Both the position numbers and the translations under genes were made by a program. From an uncultured Pelagibacteraceae bacterium (GTDB lineage Bacteria > Pseudomonadota > Alphaproteobacteria > Pelagibacterales > Pelagibacteraceae), in NCBI GenBank assembly GCA_902524545.1, contig CABZDW010000003.1, forward strand, positions 1 to 64,000: a stretch of DNA of 64,000 nucleotides, in the 5' to 3' direction. Shown here piece after piece: positions 17,561-25,737 of this stretch; within the stretch, counting starts at the first letter, position 1, and each line of letters starts with the position of its first letter. A model generated the notes under the pieces. It was given only the letters and a program-made list of their open reading frames with translations. It ran no database searches and had not been told where the DNA came from.

Positions 17561-18374
17561 AAAAAAAACTAAGTCAAAATTCAAAATAAAACCAATCAAA
17601 AAAGTAAAAAAAACTAAAATAATAAAATTAAAAAAAGTAAAGAAAATCCCTAAAATTGTAAAAAAGGTTGAAAAAAAGAATAAAAAACAAACCGAAACTA
17701 AAGCAGAAAATTTAAGGATACCTAAAAATAATGAAATTAAACCTGAGATCAAAAAAGTAAAAAAACAAAATACCGAGAAAAGAGAATATAAAATCAAAGA
17801 TTATGTTGTGTATCCTAAGCATGGGGTAGGTCAAATAACAGAATTTAAGAAAATTAATATTGGTGGAATTGATGTTGAAACATACATAATTAAATTTGAA
17901 AAAGATAAAGCCAACGGTATGGTACCTGTAAACAAACAATTACATTTACGTCCTCTTTCTACCATTAATCAAATAAACAAAAGTATTTCTATTTTAAAAA
18001 GTAAACCAAAAATCAAAAGATCTATGTGGAGCAGAAGAGCTCAAGAATATGAGGCAAAAATTTCATCTGGTAAAATTTATGAATTAGCAGAGGTAGTGAA
18101 AGATCTGAATAAAGGTGATGACTTAATGGTTGATCAATCTTATAGTGAAAGGCAACTATTTGAAAAAGCCTACGATAGAATTCTTTCTGAGTTTCAAATT
18201 GTTTTAAATATTTCAAGAGAGGATACACAAAAAAAGCTTGATAAAGCTCTTAAAAGAAATCTTAATAAAGAAGTTAAGGAAGAAAACAAAAGTGCAAAAG
18301 CTACAAGCACAACATCTACTGATAACGAAATTGCTGTTGAAGAACCAATTTCAGAGGATGATGATCGAATATAA
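17517..18374 (+). CDS. carD: CarD-family transcription regulator with lysine-rich N-terminal tail
   Basis: CarD/CdnL-type protein that binds RNA polymerase beta and stabilises open promoter complexes. The CarD interaction domain starts near residue 91 with [17 protein letters not shown] and the helical DNA-binding part follows ([16 protein letters not shown]). Residues 1-90 are unusual: 38 of the 90 are Lys or Arg, a disordered histone H1-like tail. Usual CarD proteins are about 160-180 aa, this one 285. I chose the ATG at 17517; a GTG at 17475 would lengthen it by 14 residues. It overlaps fdxA and ends in a strong hairpin terminator. Confidence 0.88.
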   Translation: MSKISLKNILKKTFKKKTKSKFKIKPIKKVKKTKIIKLKKVKKIPKIVKKVEKKNKKQTETKAENLRIPKNNEIKPEIKKVKKQNTEKREYKIKDYVVYPKHGVGQITEFKKINIGGIDVETYIIKFEKDKANGMVPVNKQLHLRPLSTINQINKSISILKSKPKIKRSMWSRRAQEYEAKISSGKIYELAEVVKDLNKGDDLMVDQSYSERQLFEKAYDRILSEFQIVLNISREDTQKKLDKALKRNLNKEVKEENKSAKATSTTSTDNEIAVEEPISEDDDRI

Positions 18375-18383
18375 GAATAAAAA

Positions 18384-18421
18384 AACGCCTCTCACACAAT
18401 AAGTTATGAGAAGCGTTTTTT
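18384..18421. terminator. Bidirectional hairpin terminator after carD
   Basis: The stem AACGCCTCTCA pairs with TGAGAAGCGTT (10 of 11 positions, one C-A mismatch) around a 12-nt loop and is followed by TTTTT on the plus strand. A run of A residues on the other side gives a T-run when read from the minus strand. It can therefore end carD transcription and that of the convergent micropeptide gene at 18440-18517. Confidence 0.85.
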
Positions 18422-18439
18422 GTAAAGAGTACTAAGTTA

Positions 18440-18517
18440 TTATCTTCTTCTTCTTTTTTTAGCTTTTTTCTTAGCTTTTTTCTTAGCCTTCTTTGCTTTT
18501 TTTCTTCTCTTAGGCAT
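18440..18517 (-). CDS. Lys/Arg-rich micropeptide, 25 aa
   Basis: ATG-started ORF starting MPKRRKKAKK and ending KKRRRR; 19 of 25 residues are Lys or Arg and four are Ala. AAGGGAG, a good Shine-Dalgarno sequence, lies 7 bases before the ATG. TTGACA with a 17-bp spacer and TAAAAA form a plausible promoter, a perfect 19-bp palindrome follows the expected start of transcription, and a hairpin terminator closes the unit. Together these make a real gene likely despite its size. Its composition suggests nucleic-acid binding (histone-like or ribosome-associated), but that is inference. Confidence 0.65.
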   Translation of the reverse strand: MPKRRKKAKKAKKKAKKKAKKRRRR

Positions 18518-18539
18518 CTTTAGCTCCCTTTTTAGTTAA

Positions 18540-18597
18540 ACGAATCAATTTGATTCGTAATTAACTTATTTTTATTTTTTTATATACGTTATGTCAA
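18540..18597 (-). promoter_or_regulatory. Promoter and 9-1-9 palindrome of the Lys/Arg micropeptide gene
   Basis: Read on the minus strand, TTGACA (18592-18597) and TAAAAA (18569-18574) are 17 bp apart. Directly downstream lies ACGAATCAATTTGATTCGT (18540-18558), a perfect 9-1-9 inverted repeat. It could be a repressor operator or, as RNA, a leader hairpin just before the RBS. Each arm contains a GANTC site, the target of CcrM methylation where that enzyme exists. The rest of 18598-18714 is AT-rich with nothing else visible. Confidence 0.5.
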
Positions 18598-18714
18598 TTC
18601 TTTAATTAAAGTAAAAAAATTTGAAAATAAATTTTATTAAAATAATATTTTTATATTTTTAAAAGTGTAAAAAAGTTAATGTTTATGCGCTTTATAATCA
18701 AAAGTTTAAATAAA

Positions 18715-20415
18715 TTAATAAAGTTTTTCTAAATCTTCTTCATATTTATCCAAAATTTTTTTTCTTTTTAATTTTAGTGTTGGTGTTAACATTCCATTGT
18801 CAATTGTAAATTCCTCTTCGATAATTTTAAATTTTTTAACTTTTTCAACTAAAGATAAATTTTTGTTTAAATTTTCTAGATAAAATTCAATTTCTTTTTT
18901 ATTTTCAATACTTTCAGAGACAATCAATGCAACTAAATAAGTCTTTTTATCTCCATAAACAAAACTTTGCTTAATTTTTTCATTTAAACATAATAAATTT
19001 TCAATTTTAGATGGTGAAATGTTATCTCCGCCAAGACTAACTATTATTTCTTTCTTTCTATCAGTAATTTTTAAATTTCCATCTTGTGTGATCTCTCCAA
19101 TATCACCAGTATGTAACCAGCCATTTCTTATAATATCATCTGACTCCTTTTTCATATTCCAGTAACCAAGCATAACATTTTCACCTTTAACTAAAATTTC
19201 ACCATCCTTGGCTATATTCACTTGGTTTGTTTTAAAAGGAGGCCCTACTGTGTCGATTTTGATTTTTCCAGGAATATTACAACTTACAACAGGTGAGGCC
19301 TCTGTAAGACCGTAACCTTGGAGGGTAGGCAATCCTACGGCGTTTAAAAATTCTCCAATTTTTTGATCTAAAGCGCCACCTCCAGATACAAAGGCCTTTA
19401 GTTTTCCACCAAACTGATTTCTGATCTTTTTTCTGACTAGTTTTTCACAAAAAAAATTAATCAATTTTTCCCTAAATGTTAAATTTTGATTTTTAAGTTT
19501 TTTAGTTCCAAGTAAAATGGTGGATGATATCAATTTTTTCTTAAAACCTTTTTGCTTTAAAAAATTCATTGAAATTTTACTATACAAATTTTGATAGAAT
19601 CTTGGAACAGCAGTCATAATCGTAGGTTTTGCAATGGACATATTAAATAATAACTTCTCTAGACTTTCAGCATAATAAATTTTTGCGCCAAGAGAGATTT
19701 GAACAAATTGAACTGCATGCTCATATGAATGAGATAACGGTAACCAAGTTAGAAAAGTGGGTTCACTATCCTGAGCTAATTGATTTAATATTTCTTGAGC
19801 TCCCTCACAATTTGATAAAATTCCTCCATGACTCAGCATTACTCCTTTAGGATTACCAGTCGTTCCAGATGTATAAATTATACAAGCAAGATCTTTCCTT
19901 TGTAGATTTTGATTAAAACTTATTTTAGGGTCTAATTTCTTTTTTTTTAAATATTCATCAAATATATTTTCTATATTCTCAACCCTTTCATTTATGCTTT
20001 CAATAGATAAAACTTTTATTTCATCTGAGATAAATTTTTCAATTTTTTTTAATTGGATTTCATTAGAAACGATACAAATTTTTGGCTGACAATCATTAAT
20101 AATATATTCATAGTCCCCCTCTGAATAAGTTGTAAATAATGGTACTGTGACACCACCTGCATTCATAATTGATATGTCAGAGATAAGCCACTCAGGTCGA
20201 TTTTCAGACAACAGGATACATCGGTCTCCTACGGTTACATTTTCTTTCAAGTATTCAGATAAAATTTGAATTTTAGAAGCAACCTGTTCCCAAGTCAAAA
20301 AATCTTTTTTATTTTCTTTTAACCATTTTAAGAATGGCTTATCAACAACTGGATTTATTTCTCTGTACTTTGTAAAAAAAAGTTCAACTAAACTGTTTAT
20401 TCTATTTAATTGCAT
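18715..20415 (-). CDS. Long-chain acyl-CoA synthetase (AMP-forming)
   Basis: Adenylate-forming ligase of 566 aa that activates fatty acids to acyl-CoA with ATP. The P-loop-like motif YTSGTTGNPKGVMLSHGG lies near residue 185, GYGLTEASPVV is the A5 region, GWLHTGDIGEI is the ATP-binding motif and ITDRKKEIIVSLGG is the hinge region. Architecture matches the long-chain FadD/FAA family (AMP-dependent synthetase). The stop is in AT-rich DNA with no clear terminator. It lies 4 bp from the tRNA-Leu gene on the same strand. Confidence 0.92.
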   Translation of the reverse strand: MQLNRINSLVELFFTKYREINPVVDKPFLKWLKENKKDFLTWEQVASKIQILSEYLKENVTVGDRCILLSENRPEWLISDISIMNAGGVTVPLFTTYSEGDYEYIINDCQPKICIVSNEIQLKKIEKFISDEIKVLSIESINERVENIENIFDEYLKKKKLDPKISFNQNLQRKDLACIIYTSGTTGNPKGVMLSHGGILSNCEGAQEILNQLAQDSEPTFLTWLPLSHSYEHAVQFVQISLGAKIYYAESLEKLLFNMSIAKPTIMTAVPRFYQNLYSKISMNFLKQKGFKKKLISSTILLGTKKLKNQNLTFREKLINFFCEKLVRKKIRNQFGGKLKAFVSGGGALDQKIGEFLNAVGLPTLQGYGLTEASPVVSCNIPGKIKIDTVGPPFKTNQVNIAKDGEILVKGENVMLGYWNMKKESDDIIRNGWLHTGDIGEITQDGNLKITDRKKEIIVSLGGDNISPSKIENLLCLNEKIKQSFVYGDKKTYLVALIVSESIENKKEIEFYLENLNKNLSLVEKVKKFKIIEEEFTIDNGMLTPTLKLKRKKILDKYEEDLEKLY

Positions 20416-20419
20416 AATT

Positions 20420-20504
20420 TGGTGGGCGAAGAGAGAATCGAACTCTCACTTCTTGCAAAACACGATTTTGAGTCGTGCGCGTCTACCAGTTCCGCCATTC
20501 GCCC
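20420..20504 (-). tRNA. tRNA-Leu (anticodon CAA)
   Basis: An 85-nt class II tRNA on the minus strand with an encoded CCA end. The acceptor stem GGGCGAA pairs with TTCGCCC. The anticodon stem CACGA/TCGTG encloses the loop CTCAAAA with anticodon CAA. A long variable arm and the T loop GTTCGATTC follow. It lies directly upstream of the acyl-CoA synthetase gene. Confidence 0.97.
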
Positions 20505-20562
20505 TAATTGTTTAATAATTTATTAAATAGTATAAGAACTAAAATTATATTAAAACCAAAAA

Positions 20563-21168
20563 ATGTTTAAAAATCTTTACAAAAAATGTTTAGATTTAGC
20601 AGGTCACAAAAATTCCAAATATTACTTGGCGATTGTGTCATTTGTTGAAAGTTCTTTTTTTCCTATTCCTCCTGACGTTATGGTTATTCCGATGGTAATC
20701 TCCAAGAAAGCTAATTTTAAAAAAATTTTTCTTATAACAACAATATTTTCAGTTTTAGGGGGTATGCTGGGTTATGTAATCGGGGCATTCTTTTTTGAAT
20801 TTGGAGCGCACATCATTAATTTTTATAGTTATGAGGATAAACTATATAACATTAAAGAAAGCTTGATTAGAAATGATGGTTTTTATGCATGGCTAGGAAT
20901 ACTTTTTTTAGCAGGTTTTACCCCCCTTCCTTATAAAGTTTTTACAATTGCTAGTGGTCTTATAGGTTTTAACTTTTTAATTTTTATATTAATAAGCTTA
21001 GTTTCAAGAGGTTTAAGATTTTTTTTAGTGTCATATCTCTCTTATAGGTTTGGAGACTTATTTAATCAATTTATGGATAAACATGGGTCAAAATGGTTTA
21101 CAATAATTGGAATATTAATTGTCTTAATTGGATTGATGGTCTATTTAATTTTTAAATCTAATGTTTAA
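20563..21168 (+). CDS. DedA/YqaA-family membrane protein
   Basis: Integral membrane protein of 201 aa related to the DedA/SNARE-associated (VTT) family, YqaA subgroup. Family features are FVESSFFPIPPDVMVIPM near residue 30, the GAFFFEFG segment, and LAGFTPLPYKVFTIASGLIGFNF near residue 120. DedA members are linked to lipid flipping and membrane homeostasis; the function of this subgroup is not settled. Its stop overlaps dsbB by 8 bp and coq7 follows, an order common in alphaproteobacteria. Confidence 0.87.
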   Translation: MFKNLYKKCLDLAGHKNSKYYLAIVSFVESSFFPIPPDVMVIPMVISKKANFKKIFLITTIFSVLGGMLGYVIGAFFFEFGAHIINFYSYEDKLYNIKESLIRNDGFYAWLGILFLAGFTPLPYKVFTIASGLIGFNFLIFILISLVSRGLRFFLVSYLSYRFGDLFNQFMDKHGSKWFTIIGILIVLIGLMVYLIFKSNV

Positions 21169-21646
21169 TTTTAAACCTGAGTTATATTTAAAAATAATTT
21201 TTCTATTTAGCTTAATTGCTTTAATTTCCGCTTTTTTTATAGAATATGTTCTTGGACATCAGCCTTGTAATTTATGTTTAATAGAGAGGATCCCTTATGT
21301 AATAAGTATAATGATTATAATAGCAATCTTTTTTATTAAAAAAAATCAAAAATTCTTAGTTTTATTATTAATTCTTACTTTTATCTTCTCTTTTGCAATT
21401 TCATTTTATCATTATGGAATTGAACAGGATTTTTTTCAAGAGTCATCTGTTTGTGGGGCAAAGAGTTTGGATGAAAGTATTACCAAAGAAGATTTACTCA
21501 AACAATTAATTGAGAAACCAATAAGCTGTAGAGATGTGACATTTAGGATTTTTGGATTTTCACTTACAAGTATTAATATTATGATCAGTTTATTGTTTAT
21601 TATAACACTTTTAAAAATTTTAAATAAATATGAAAAAAACAAATAG
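21161..21646 (+). CDS. dsbB: Disulfide bond formation protein DsbB-like
   Basis: Four-helix inner-membrane protein of 161 aa that reoxidises DsbA-like proteins using quinone. The first cysteine pair is CNLC in GHQPCNLCLIERIPY. The second pair is the spaced cysteines in SSVCGAKS and PISCRD within the periplasmic loop. It overlaps the upstream DedA-like gene by 8 bp and coq7 by 17 bp, so the three form one operon. Confidence 0.9.
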   Translation: MFNFKPELYLKIIFLFSLIALISAFFIEYVLGHQPCNLCLIERIPYVISIMIIIAIFFIKKNQKFLVLLLILTFIFSFAISFYHYGIEQDFFQESSVCGAKSLDESITKEDLLKQLIEKPISCRDVTFRIFGFSLTSINIMISLLFIITLLKILNKYEKNK

Positions 21647-22160
21647 AAGAGTTCAGGAATTCATTAGGGTTGACCATGCTGGTGAGAGAGGTGCTGTGAA
21701 AATCTATGAGGGTCAATTGTTAGCTTTAAGTACTGTTGTAAAAAATGAAAATTTAAAAAAAACAATTGAAAATATGAAAGAACATGAGATGGAGCATTGT
21801 CAATTTTTTGAAAAAGAAATAAAAAAAAGAAACATTGAACCAACAAAATTTTTACCTTTATGGGATTTATTAGGAGTTGGTTTGGGATTTGGCTCTACTT
21901 TATTAGGAAAAAAAGCTGCTATGTTATGTACGGCATCTGTTGAAGAAGTTATTGATAAACATTATTTAGATCAAATTAATCAGCTAGGTCCTGACGAGGA
22001 AGAGCTAAAAAAAAAAATAACAAAATTTAGACAGGATGAATTAGATCATAAGGACATCGCTTATGAGGAGGGTGCAACAAAAAAAGGTTTTTACGCTATA
22101 ATGGATAGAATTATCAAAACTGGATCTAAAATAGCAATAAATATTTCTGAGAAAATCTAA
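21630..22160 (+). CDS. coq7: Demethoxyubiquinone hydroxylase
   Basis: Coq7/UbiM-analogous di-iron hydroxylase (176 aa) that adds the C6 hydroxyl in ubiquinone synthesis. Iron ligands are visible in RVDHAGERGAVKIYEGQ, KEHEMEHCQFFE, SVEEVIDKHY and RQDELDHKDIAYEEGA, which form two EXXH-type pairs. Length is typical of alphaproteobacterial Coq7. It is the last gene of the DedA-dsbB-coq7 set and is 2 bp from the convergent HNH gene. Other ubiquinone genes (ubiE, ubiB) lie at 31.6-33.9 kb. Confidence 0.95.
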   Translation: MKKTNRRVQEFIRVDHAGERGAVKIYEGQLLALSTVVKNENLKKTIENMKEHEMEHCQFFEKEIKKRNIEPTKFLPLWDLLGVGLGFGSTLLGKKAAMLCTASVEEVIDKHYLDQINQLGPDEEELKKKITKFRQDELDHKDIAYEEGATKKGFYAIMDRIIKTGSKIAINISEKI

Positions 22161-22162
22161 TT

Positions 22163-22732
22163 TTAAGCTTCTAGCTCAACATCCCAATATAAATAGTCCA
22201 TCCAACTTTTATGTAAATAATTTGGGGGAAAATTCTTTCCATTCCTATGTAAATCTTCAGTTGATGGTTGATAAGGATACTGATTGAGTTTCATTCCTGA
22301 GGATTTTAATAATTTTCCACCCTTTTTTACATTGCATGCTGAACATGCTGTTACAACATTATCCCAGTGTGTTTCTCCACCTTTTGATCTTGGCAACAAA
22401 TGATCAAAAGTTAATTCCTCTCCACTTCCACAATATTGACAAGAAAATTTATCCCTTAAAAAAACATTAAATCTTGTGAAACTTGGTTTTGATTGTGGAA
22501 CTATGTAATCTTTAAGAGCTATAACGCTTGGAAGCTGCATTTTGAATGATGGACTTCTTACAACTCTATCATAATTACTCACTATAATAACTCTATCTAA
22601 AAAAACTGACTTTACTGTATCTTGCCAAGACCACAACGATAAAGGGTAATAACTTAAAGGTCTATAATCAGCATTCAAAACTAATGCAGGGCATTTTTCT
22701 AGTGACACATCTTGTTCAATAAAGTTATTCAT
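22163..22732 (-). CDS. HNH endonuclease family protein
   Basis: A 189-aa protein with a complete HNH domain near residues 90-140. The zinc cysteines are CQYCG and CSACN, and the catalytic strand reads LTFDHLLPRSKGG followed by THWDNVV. The N-terminal part (residues 1-85) belongs to the widely conserved bacterial HNH proteins found as single chromosomal genes in alphaproteobacteria. The biological role is unknown; no mobile-element context is present. Convergent with coq7. Confidence 0.9.
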   Translation of the reverse strand: MNNFIEQDVSLEKCPALVLNADYRPLSYYPLSLWSWQDTVKSVFLDRVIIVSNYDRVVRSPSFKMQLPSVIALKDYIVPQSKPSFTRFNVFLRDKFSCQYCGSGEELTFDHLLPRSKGGETHWDNVVTACSACNVKKGGKLLKSSGMKLNQYPYQPSTEDLHRNGKNFPPNYLHKSWMDYLYWDVELEA

Positions 22733-22777
22733 AAATTAATTTTAACTTAAATAAAAAATGATTTCAATATTAAGGAC

Positions 22778-23431
22778 TCATTTTATTTTTTTTAAAATAT
22801 AATTTAAAGCTATACTAGAAGCTTCTATAGGAATGTGATGATCACAATTCTTAATTAAATGGGTCTCTATTTCAATGTCAGATCTGATAAAAAAATCTTT
22901 TGCCTCTAACATATAGTTAGGTGAGACAACTTGATCAGAGTCACCATGAATTAAAAGGATATTTGTTAAGACTCTTTTTCTTTTCTTGAGGTCTTCTTGA
23001 TTAATAATCTTACCAGAAAAACCCACTATACAATTAAATTTGTTTTTAGATGTAAGTCCTATATTAATTGACATCATGCATCCTTGACTAAAACCAGACA
23101 AGCAAATCTTATCGTTTTTTAAATTATATTTAATCTTTATTTCATCTATGAATTGATTGAGTTTTTTTTCAGCCTTAATTGATTCCTCTAAGATATAATT
23201 TGGATCATCTTTTGTGAGATCAAACCATTGATACCCAGATGGATTAATTGGACAAGTTTCGTGACCGTTCGGGCAGAGAAAAATTGTATTTCTAAGGTGC
23301 CTTTTCCAATTTAATGAAAGCATGCTTATATCTTTACCATCACTTCCATACCCATGTAGTAAAATGACTGCGTTTTCAATTTTCTCGTTTTTTTCTGGCT
23401 TTATAATGGTTGTATCAAGGCAAAATGTCAT
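22778..23431 (-). CDS. Alpha/beta-hydrolase, carboxylesterase/phospholipase family
   Basis: A 217-aa serine hydrolase of the YpfH/acyl-protein thioesterase group. The oxyanion region is VILLHGYGSDG, the nucleophile is in the elbow GFSQGCMM near residue 113, the acid is in LLIHGDSDQVVSP, and the His lies in NCDHHIPIEA near the C terminus. The substrate is unknown; relatives act on short-chain esters or lysophospholipids. Confidence 0.88.
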   Translation of the reverse strand: MTFCLDTTIIKPEKNEKIENAVILLHGYGSDGKDISMLSLNWKRHLRNTIFLCPNGHETCPINPSGYQWFDLTKDDPNYILEESIKAEKKLNQFIDEIKIKYNLKNDKICLSGFSQGCMMSINIGLTSKNKFNCIVGFSGKIINQEDLKKRKRVLTNILLIHGDSDQVVSPNYMLEAKDFFIRSDIEIETHLIKNCDHHIPIEASSIALNYILKKIK

Positions 23432-23480
23432 AGTAATTGATTTATGTTTTTTTATCTATAAAACAACTTACTATAATTTT

Positions 23481-23684
23481 ATGATTTCTGGAACATTAGT
23501 AAAAATTATATCCATTATCTTATTGATGACAGTTGGTTTAGTTCTTATTCTTGGCATCGGAACTTTATTTAAAGGTGGTGAAACAAGTAAAAAATATTCT
23601 AATAAATTAATGCAATTAAGAGTCTTGCTACAATTTATAGCAATTATAGCTTTAGTAGCTTTTGCATATTTTTTTAAAAATTAA
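23481..23684 (+). CDS. HIG1-domain twin-transmembrane protein
   Basis: A 67-aa protein with two hydrophobic segments (about residues 5-28 and 46-64) flanking a short basic loop. NKLMQLRVLLQ in the loop and second helix matches the HIG1/hypoxia-induced family, which in mitochondria associates with respiratory supercomplexes. The ATG at 23481 is chosen because upstream in-frame codons overlap the divergent esterase and do not look like protein. Its stop shares TTAA with the convergent TlpA-like gene. The role in respiration is inferred from the family. Confidence 0.8.
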   Translation: MISGTLVKIISIILLMTVGLVLILGIGTLFKGGETSKKYSNKLMQLRVLLQFIAIIALVAFAYFFKN

Positions 23685-24190
23685 TTAAAATTACTCAACC
23701 ACTTAATAAATTTTTCATCAGCAAAGTCGATTGATCCAATTATTCTTGCAAACTCAAGTCCATCTTTATTAAAAAGTATAGTTGTAGGAAGACCTCTTAA
23801 TTTAAATTTCTTTGCTAATGTATCGGGTGGATCAAAATAAATTTCTAAATTTTTTATATTCAAATCCTTAAAGAAAGTTAAAGATTTTTGACTAGTATCC
23901 TTACCAATATTTATGGGAAATATCTTAAGATTATCCAAATTAGGATTTTTAGTTAGTAAATCCATAGATGGCATTTCATCTTTACATGGAGCACACCAGG
24001 TTGCCCAAAAATTCAATATTACTAGATTTCCCTTATAACTATTTAAGTTTAATTCTTTATTTTTAATGTCTAAAAACCTTATATCAACGTAACTTTTTAA
24101 CTCTTTATTAATGACTAAATTTTTTATATCCGTAACTTCATTAGCAAAAGAATTTGATAGCATTAAAATAAATATTATTAATAATCTCAT
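23681..24190 (-). CDS. TlpA-like periplasmic thioredoxin-fold protein
   Basis: A 169-aa secreted thiol-disulfide protein. The N terminus MRLLIIFILMLSNSFA looks like a cleavable signal peptide ending near residue 16. The redox motif is WCAPC within VILNFWATWCAPCKDEMPS, and GLPTTILFNKDG contains the cis-Pro loop typical of TlpA/ResA/CcmG proteins. The likely role is reduction of apocytochrome or other periplasmic thiols; the partner is not evident. Divergent from argH with a 24-bp spacer. Confidence 0.88.
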   Translation of the reverse strand: MRLLIIFILMLSNSFANEVTDIKNLVINKELKSYVDIRFLDIKNKELNLNSYKGNLVILNFWATWCAPCKDEMPSMDLLTKNPNLDNLKIFPINIGKDTSQKSLTFFKDLNIKNLEIYFDPPDTLAKKFKLRGLPTTILFNKDGLEFARIIGSIDFADEKFIKWLSNFN

Positions 24191-24214
24191 GTTAAAAAGG
24201 TATAATTAATTATC

Positions 24215-25606
24215 ATGGTAAAAAATAAAAACAACCAGACAATATGGAGTACAAGAATTAAAAATAATTCGTCTAATCTCTCGCAAAAAATAGGTAGCTC
24301 TATTGATATAGATAAAAGACTTTATAAAGAGGATATAAATGGTTCTATTGCTCATGTGGAAATGTTATTTAAACAAAAAATAATCTCTTTTAGAACAAAA
24401 AATAAAATTATTTATGGACTAAATAAGATTGAAAAAGAAATATCTAATAAAAAATTTGAATTTAATAAAAAATATGAGGACATTCACATAAATATCGAAA
24501 AACGATTGTTTCAAATAATTGGTGAAGAAGCTGGGTATCTTCACACAGCAAGGTCTAGAAACGACCAAGTAATAACTGACTTTAAAATCTGGATTAAATC
24601 TGCAAATTATGAAATTAGTATAATGTTAAATAACGTAATTAACAATTCAATTAATTTAGCTGAAAAAAACGTAGATACTATTATGCCAGGTTTTACCCAT
24701 TTAAAAAATGCACAAGCAGTCTCGTTTGCACACTATCTAATGGCATACGTAGAAATGTTTAAAAGAGACAAAGACAGGTTTAAAAGTAATCTCAAAAGTT
24801 TAAATGAAAACCCATTAGGTGTTGCAGCATTAACTGGAACCTCATTTAACATAGACAGGAATTATACAACAAAAAAACTTGGTTTTGAGAGACCTACTAA
24901 TAATTCAATCGATACTATAGCTGATAGAGATTTTGTCTTAGATTTTCTTTACAGTGTTTCAGTTTGTTCATTACACCTGTCAAGAATTGCAGAGGAATTA
25001 ATTATCTGGAATTCTGATGGTTTTAATTTAATAAATCTTTCAGACAAAATAGTTGCTGGTTCCTCAATAATGCCACAAAAAAAAAATCCTGATCTTTTGG
25101 AATATTTAAGAGGCAAATCCGGAATTTCTTTCGGTAATTTGTTTTCAATGTTTACTATATTAAAGGGATTGCCTCTATCTTACTTCAAAGATCTTCAAGA
25201 CGATAAGGAAATAGTTTTCAGGTCCTATGATGTGCTTTTTGAAAGTTTAAAAATATTTAATGAAATTTTAAAAAACATAAGCCCTAATAAAAAAAGAATG
25301 CTTGAATTAGCATACTCTGGATACATTACTGCAACAGATTTAGCTGATCATCTTGTTAAAAATAATTCAATGTCTTTTCGAAAGGCTTACCAAAAAACTG
25401 CTTCGCTGGTGAATTTAGCTGAAAAAAAAAAGAAAAAACTAAATGAATTATCCTTGGAAGACTTAAAAAAGATAGAACCAACATTAACAATCGATGTACT
25501 AAAAGTGTTTGATTTAAAGAATTCTGTTAACTCTAAAAAATCTTACGGCGGAACATCTTTTGATAATATAAAAAAAATGATAAGGAAATATAAAAAATTA
25601 AGATGA
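24215..25606 (+). CDS. argH: Argininosuccinate lyase
   Basis: Last enzyme of arginine biosynthesis (463 aa), splitting argininosuccinate into arginine and fumarate. HTARSRNDQV near residue 110 and the fumarase/aspartase superfamily signature GSSIMPQKKNPD near residue 285 carry the catalytic Ser loop. GFTHLKNAQAVSFAHYL is also typical. The TGA stop overlaps the ATG of the lptM-like gene (ATGA), so argH, lptM and lysA are coupled. Confidence 0.96.
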   Translation: MVKNKNNQTIWSTRIKNNSSNLSQKIGSSIDIDKRLYKEDINGSIAHVEMLFKQKIISFRTKNKIIYGLNKIEKEISNKKFEFNKKYEDIHINIEKRLFQIIGEEAGYLHTARSRNDQVITDFKIWIKSANYEISIMLNNVINNSINLAEKNVDTIMPGFTHLKNAQAVSFAHYLMAYVEMFKRDKDRFKSNLKSLNENPLGVAALTGTSFNIDRNYTTKKLGFERPTNNSIDTIADRDFVLDFLYSVSVCSLHLSRIAEELIIWNSDGFNLINLSDKIVAGSSIMPQKKNPDLLEYLRGKSGISFGNLFSMFTILKGLPLSYFKDLQDDKEIVFRSYDVLFESLKIFNEILKNISPNKKRMLELAYSGYITATDLADHLVKNNSMSFRKAYQKTASLVNLAEKKKKKLNELSLEDLKKIEPTLTIDVLKVFDLKNSVNSKKSYGGTSFDNIKKMIRKYKKLR

Positions 25607-25737
25607 TAAAAAAAATTATATTTTTTGTTTTATTTTGTTGTGTTTTAGTTTCTTGTGGGAAAAAAGGTGATCCTGAATTCAAAGCTTTAAATAAAGAAAT
25701 TAAAATACTACAAACTATAATAAACAAAACTTCATGA
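25603..25737 (+). CDS. lptM: LptM/YifL-like small lipoprotein
   Basis: A 44-aa lipoprotein. The signal peptide MIKKIIFFVLFCCVLVSC ends at a lipobox with Cys18, followed by GKKGDPEF, matching the CGxKG start of mature LptM/YifL proteins that help assemble the LptD lipopolysaccharide translocon. It overlaps argH by ATGA upstream and lysA by ATGA downstream, so it is certainly translated within the argH-lysA operon. The same order is usual in alphaproteobacteria. A function in LptD maturation is inferred from the family. Confidence 0.8.
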   Translation: MIKKIIFFVLFCCVLVSCGKKGDPEFKALNKEIKILQTIINKTS

